Shown: piece after piece, positions 60,980-64,000 of the stretch
How the letters are laid out: every line of letters begins with the position of its first letter
How positions within the stretch are numbered: position 1 is the first letter of the stretch
Position numbers and translations under genes: made by a program
Notes under the pieces: model-generated
Database searches by the model: none
Told to the model about the DNA's origin: nothing
The model's input: only the letters and a program-made list of their open reading frames with translations
Assembly (NCBI GenBank): GCA_030748575.1
Contig: JASMLR010000003.1
Location: forward strand, 186,001 to 250,000
Length of the DNA: 64,000 nt
DNA from: Phycisphaerales bacterium
GTDB lineage: Bacteria > Planctomycetota > Phycisphaerae > Phycisphaerales > SM1A02
Direction: 5' to 3'

Positions 60980-63340
60980 GTGACTGCCGGTCGACACATG
61001 GCGACCGCGCTCCGCGGTCTCTTGGCGGGTGTTGCGGTGCTCCTGGTGGTGTGGGCGTTCACGTGGGTGGCAGCTCGGGCCTTTCGCGGCGGCGGCGGGG
61101 ACCGCATTGTGCTTCGGGTGATGCACTGGAGCGGGGGGGGTGGGCAGCAGGAAGACGAGATCGTTGAGGCGTCCCTCGACGCCTTTGAGGCATCCCATCC
61201 GGGGATCGACGTGCAGCGAATCAACCCGGGTGACTCCGGTCAGTTCTTCACCAAGCTTCAGACCATGATGGCTGCTGGTGAACCGCCAGACGTGTTCTAC
61301 ATGGACTACGCGCGGCTCCCTGTCTATGTTCGCGAAGGCCAACTCGCCAACATCGAAGCCGTCGCCTCTTCGGGCGGACAGTTTGACCTTGCGGACTTCT
61401 ACGCCCCGGCCGTGGATGCTTTTCGATGGGACGGCGAGCGGACCGGCGCAGGTCCCCTGTGGGGCGTCCCGAAGGACTTCACAACCGTTGGGTTCTACGT
61501 CAACCTCGATGTCCTTGAGCGTGCCGGCGTAGCGAGGCCGTCGCCTGACTGGACCTGGGACGACTTCATCGAGACGGCAACGGCGATCGGCAGGCTCGAC
61601 GGCGTTTCGGGTGCTGAGGTCGTGACGTGGCCATTCGTGCTGCGATCGATGCTCTGGACGGAGGGGGTCGACGTTGTCGGCGAGGACTGGTCGGACCTGC
61701 GGGTGACCGACCCGGATGTCCAGTCCGTCCTGCGTCGACTGCAGTCCTGGCGATTTGACCAGCAGGACGCGTTGGTATCAGCAGAAGCGGAGGGTGTTGA
61801 CCCGTCGTCGCTCTTCCTGACAGGTCGCATTGGCATGGTGGGTCCGTTCGGGAGATGGGTCGTGCCGTCCTTTCGGAGCATCCCCGCACGCGAGGCAGGT
61901 GGGTTCGACTGGGATTTCTTCCCGCTGCCGCGGGGGCAAGAGCGGGCCAATGTCATCGCGACGGTCGCGTGGTCGATGGCCGCAGACACGAAACATCCCG
62001 ATGAAGCATTCGAGTTGCTGCAGTGGCTCGTGTCCGAAGACGTTCAGGCCCAGCAGTCACGGTTGGGGTTGGCGATTCCCACTCGGCGAAGCGTCGCCGA
62101 GTCAGATGCCTTCATCGACCCAGACATTCCTCCAGCAAGCGATCGCGTGTTTCTGGACGCAGTCGAGGTTGCCCGCGTTCCACACTGGCCGGCCGATCCT
62201 GCCTTCGCGGACCAGTTTGACCGTCGTCTCAACAGGGCGCTTCGCGGAAACCACGACCTGAACGCGGCTACGGAAGGCCTCCACACGTGGTGGCAAAACC
62301 GGCTGGAATCTCCGCTCACCGTCGGGGTGTTCCCGAGAATGCCCTGGTGGGGGATCTGGAGCGTGACTCTGGGGCTCGTATGTGTGGCGGCAGTCGTGAT
62401 GGCATTCCGTCTGCGCCGCGGCGGGCGTGACCGGGCTGCGAGGCGGGAAGAACGCGCCGGGTGGGTACTTGCGTCTCCCTGGATGATCGGGTTTGCGGCG
62501 TTCCTCGCCGTGCCAATCGTGCTCTCACTGCTGCTGTCGTTTACGCGGTGGGGTGGGATCGGTCCGGTGGAGACCGCGGAGTTCGTCGGCGCAGCCAACT
62601 ACGCCCGCATGCTCACGGAGGACGACACGTTTCGACGCAGCCTCTGGGTCACCGTGTGGTACGCGGTGCTTGCGGTGCCGACCGGGCAGGCATTTGCATT
62701 GCTCGCCGCGCTTCTGCTGAACATGAAGGTGAAGGGTGTTGGGTTGTATCGGGCGGCCTGGTACCTCCCGAGCGTGCTCGCGGGAGTTGGCATCGCAGTG
62801 CTTTGGCAATGGGTCTTCAAGAGTGAGGGCGGCCTGATGAATGCCGTGCTTGAGCCCTTGCTCCGGCCGCTCGGTCTGGAGCCGCCCGAGTGGTTTACAA
62901 GCGACGCGGCCACCTGGGGTGTTCCGGCGTTCGCCATCATGAACTTCTGGATCGTGGGCGGCAGCATGCTCGTCTATCTTGCGGGACTGCGAAACATTCC
63001 CGCCGAGCAGTACGAGGCTGCGGCCATTGACGGCGCCCGCGGTTGGAGACGCTTCCGGAGCGTCACGCTTCCCATGCTCTCTCCGGTCATTCTCTTCAAT
63101 GTCATTATGGCGATCATCGGGTCGTTTCAGGTCTTCACGCAGGCCTTCGTTATGACCTCCGGAGGCCCCGGCGACGACACCCGCTTCTACGTTCTCTACC
63201 TCTACAACCTTGCCTTTGACGTCTACGAGATGGGATACGCCTCTGCGCTTGCCTGGGTCCTTCTGCTGGTCGTGCTCGCGCTCACCGCAGCCACACTGCG
63301 ATTCGGGGGCCGCAAGGTCTATTACGAGGGCATGGCATGA
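60980..63340 (+). CDS. Fused sugar-binding protein and ABC permease (MalE-MalF/UgpB-UgpA-type fusion)
   Basis: The 786-residue protein joins two normally separate ABC importer parts. Residues ~40-445 are a type 1 sugar solute-binding protein (VLRVMHWSGGGG, DVFYMDYARLPVYV, WGVPKDFTTVGFYVNLDVLERAG, AFLSVL-type closing helices), tethered by an N-terminal membrane helix at about 12-34. A second membrane helix near 457-477 leads into a MalF/UgpA-type permease of six helices (about 495-780) with the EAA loop EQYEAAAIDGARGWRRFRSVTLPML at about 676-700. GTG 60980 is used (AGAGG upstream); ATG 60998 is possible. The TGA overlaps the next permease (ATGA). Confidence 0.9.
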   Translation: MTAGRHMATALRGLLAGVAVLLVVWAFTWVAARAFRGGGGDRIVLRVMHWSGGGGQQEDEIVEASLDAFEASHPGIDVQRINPGDSGQFFTKLQTMMAAGEPPDVFYMDYARLPVYVREGQLANIEAVASSGGQFDLADFYAPAVDAFRWDGERTGAGPLWGVPKDFTTVGFYVNLDVLERAGVARPSPDWTWDDFIETATAIGRLDGVSGAEVVTWPFVLRSMLWTEGVDVVGEDWSDLRVTDPDVQSVLRRLQSWRFDQQDALVSAEAEGVDPSSLFLTGRIGMVGPFGRWVVPSFRSIPAREAGGFDWDFFPLPRGQERANVIATVAWSMAADTKHPDEAFELLQWLVSEDVQAQQSRLGLAIPTRRSVAESDAFIDPDIPPASDRVFLDAVEVARVPHWPADPAFADQFDRRLNRALRGNHDLNAATEGLHTWWQNRLESPLTVGVFPRMPWWGIWSVTLGLVCVAAVVMAFRLRRGGRDRAARREERAGWVLASPWMIGFAAFLAVPIVLSLLLSFTRWGGIGPVETAEFVGAANYARMLTEDDTFRRSLWVTVWYAVLAVPTGQAFALLAALLLNMKVKGVGLYRAAWYLPSVLAGVGIAVLWQWVFKSEGGLMNAVLEPLLRPLGLEPPEWFTSDAATWGVPAFAIMNFWIVGGSMLVYLAGLRNIPAEQYEAAAIDGARGWRRFRSVTLPMLSPVILFNVIMAIIGSFQVFTQAFVMTSGGPGDDTRFYVLYLYNLAFDVYEMGYASALAWVLLLVVLALTAATLRFGGRKVYYEGMA

Positions 63341-64000
63341 CGCCGCATGTCACATGGCGATGGCTGCGGCACGTTCCGCTCCTGCTCGGCGCGGCGCTCA
63401 TGCTCTTCCCCCTCTGGTGGATGCTTGTTGTGAGCCTGGAGACAGAGCAACGCGCCGGAATGGCGATGGTGGCCGGCGACGTCCTGAACGTGTGGCCCGA
63501 AGATCCACAGTGGCACAACTACACCGACGCCATGCGGGACGTTGGTTCGACACCGTGGATCGCGTTTCTCGATGCCCTTGCCAACTCGATCGTGGTCACA
63601 GTTTCGGTGATCGTGGGAACGGTGCTTTCGTGCAGCCTGGTGGGCTTCGCCTTCGCGCGAATCCGCTTTCGTGGTCGGGGCGGCATGTTCCTCCTCATGC
63701 TCGCCACCATGATGCTTCCTGCCCAGGTCACGATGATTCCGCTCTTCCTCTTGTTTCGATCACTTGGGTGGGTCGATACGCTGCTGCCGCTTATCGTGCC
63801 TGCGTTCTTCGGTAGCGCGTTCAATATCTTCCTGTACCGACAGTTCATTGCAGGCATTCCGGAGGCGCTGCTGGAGGCTGGTCGCATGGACGGTCTGGGA
63901 TGGCTCGGCCTCTGGTGGCGGATCGTGCTTCCACTCTGCAGACCGGTGACGGCGATTGTGGCCGTGTTTTCATTCATCTATACGTGGAATGACTTCATGA
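63337..64000 (+). CDS. Sugar ABC transporter permease, MalG/UgpE-type (3' truncated by window edge)
   Basis: The gene encodes the second permease of the importer. Its ATG overlaps the stop of the fusion gene and it is open to the end of the window (221 codons seen). It has a first membrane helix LLGAALMLFPLWWMLVVSL (about residues 15-33), an outer loop, then a region with GTVLSCSLVGFAFARIRFRG and MLPAQVTMIPLFLLF. The EAA-type loop EALLEAGRMDGLGWLGLWWRIVLPL (about 176-200) follows and then the next helix. Length, motif and place fit MalG/UgpE. An ATPase gene is expected further downstream but is not in the window. Confidence 0.93.
   Translation, partial: MTPHVTWRWLRHVPLLLGAALMLFPLWWMLVVSLETEQRAGMAMVAGDVLNVWPEDPQWHNYTDAMRDVGSTPWIAFLDALANSIVVTVSVIVGTVLSCSLVGFAFARIRFRGRGGMFLLMLATMMLPAQVTMIPLFLLFRSLGWVDTLLPLIVPAFFGSAFNIFLYRQFIAGIPEALLEAGRMDGLGWLGLWWRIVLPLCRPVTAIVAVFSFIYTWNDFM

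Overview
This window is GC-rich bacterial chromosome, most likely from the Planctomycetota and probably a Phycisphaerae-type lineage. That placement is inference from gene content. The evidence is prepilin-type leader proteins outside any pilus operon, exported proteins ending in dockerin-like EF-hand tails, a long K+-dependent membrane pyrophosphatase, a split ATP synthase locus and an S21 protein with a poly-glycine tail. I see no rRNA, insertion sequence, prophage or CRISPR array. One tRNA (Gln, CTG) is present. Both edges cut a gene: acs on the left and a sugar ABC permease on the right.

Layout. Bases 1-12,000 hold the end of acs, an exported unknown protein, tRNA-Gln, a purE-pdxH pair, a NYN-domain protein, rpsU, hppA, then a tightly packed rsfS / alpha-beta hydrolase / trmB / zinc-ribbon run and a convergent sensor kinase. 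Bases 12,000-25,000 hold a MacB-type permease, two exported unknowns (one with a long poly-Gly run), rpsA, a small lipoprotein, a structured 390-base non-coding stretch, a HIT protein, an ABC-F ATPase, an ECF sigma/anti-sigma pair and a prepilin-like protein. Bases 25,000-38,000 form an ion and energy block, mostly on the minus strand: an EEP-family protein, an SLC13 permease, cysQ, then a long apparent operon read as trkA-trkH-nuoI-atpZ-(atpI-like)-atpB-atpE-atpF-atpH-SIMPL-atpA that ends in a strong hairpin. ATP synthase gamma, beta and epsilon are not in the window.

Bases 38,000-50,500 hold an HU-type protein, dnaB, a Na+/Ca2+ exchanger family protein, a second sigma module, an OppC/OppD-type pair, unknown small genes, a lone response regulator, an LpxL-type acyltransferase, a membrane-anchored coiled-coil protein with a BRCT-like end, and lysine 6-aminotransferase. 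Bases 50,500-64,000 form an alpha-glucan locus: two exported GH13 enzymes, an exported dockerin-tailed protein, alpha-glucan phosphorylase, 4-alpha-glucanotransferase and a sugar ABC importer in which the binding protein is fused to the first permease. The likely scheme is that exported GH13 enzymes cut glucans, the importer takes up oligosaccharides, and malQ/glgP convert them to glucose and glucose-1-phosphate.

The items most worth a second look are the binding-protein/permease fusion, the array of four near-identical palindromes between malQ and glgP, the hppA insertion domain, the unusual ATP synthase operon (SIMPL gene inserted, F1 genes missing, 17-bp intercistronic hairpin) and the structured intergenic stretch near 18,900-19,120.
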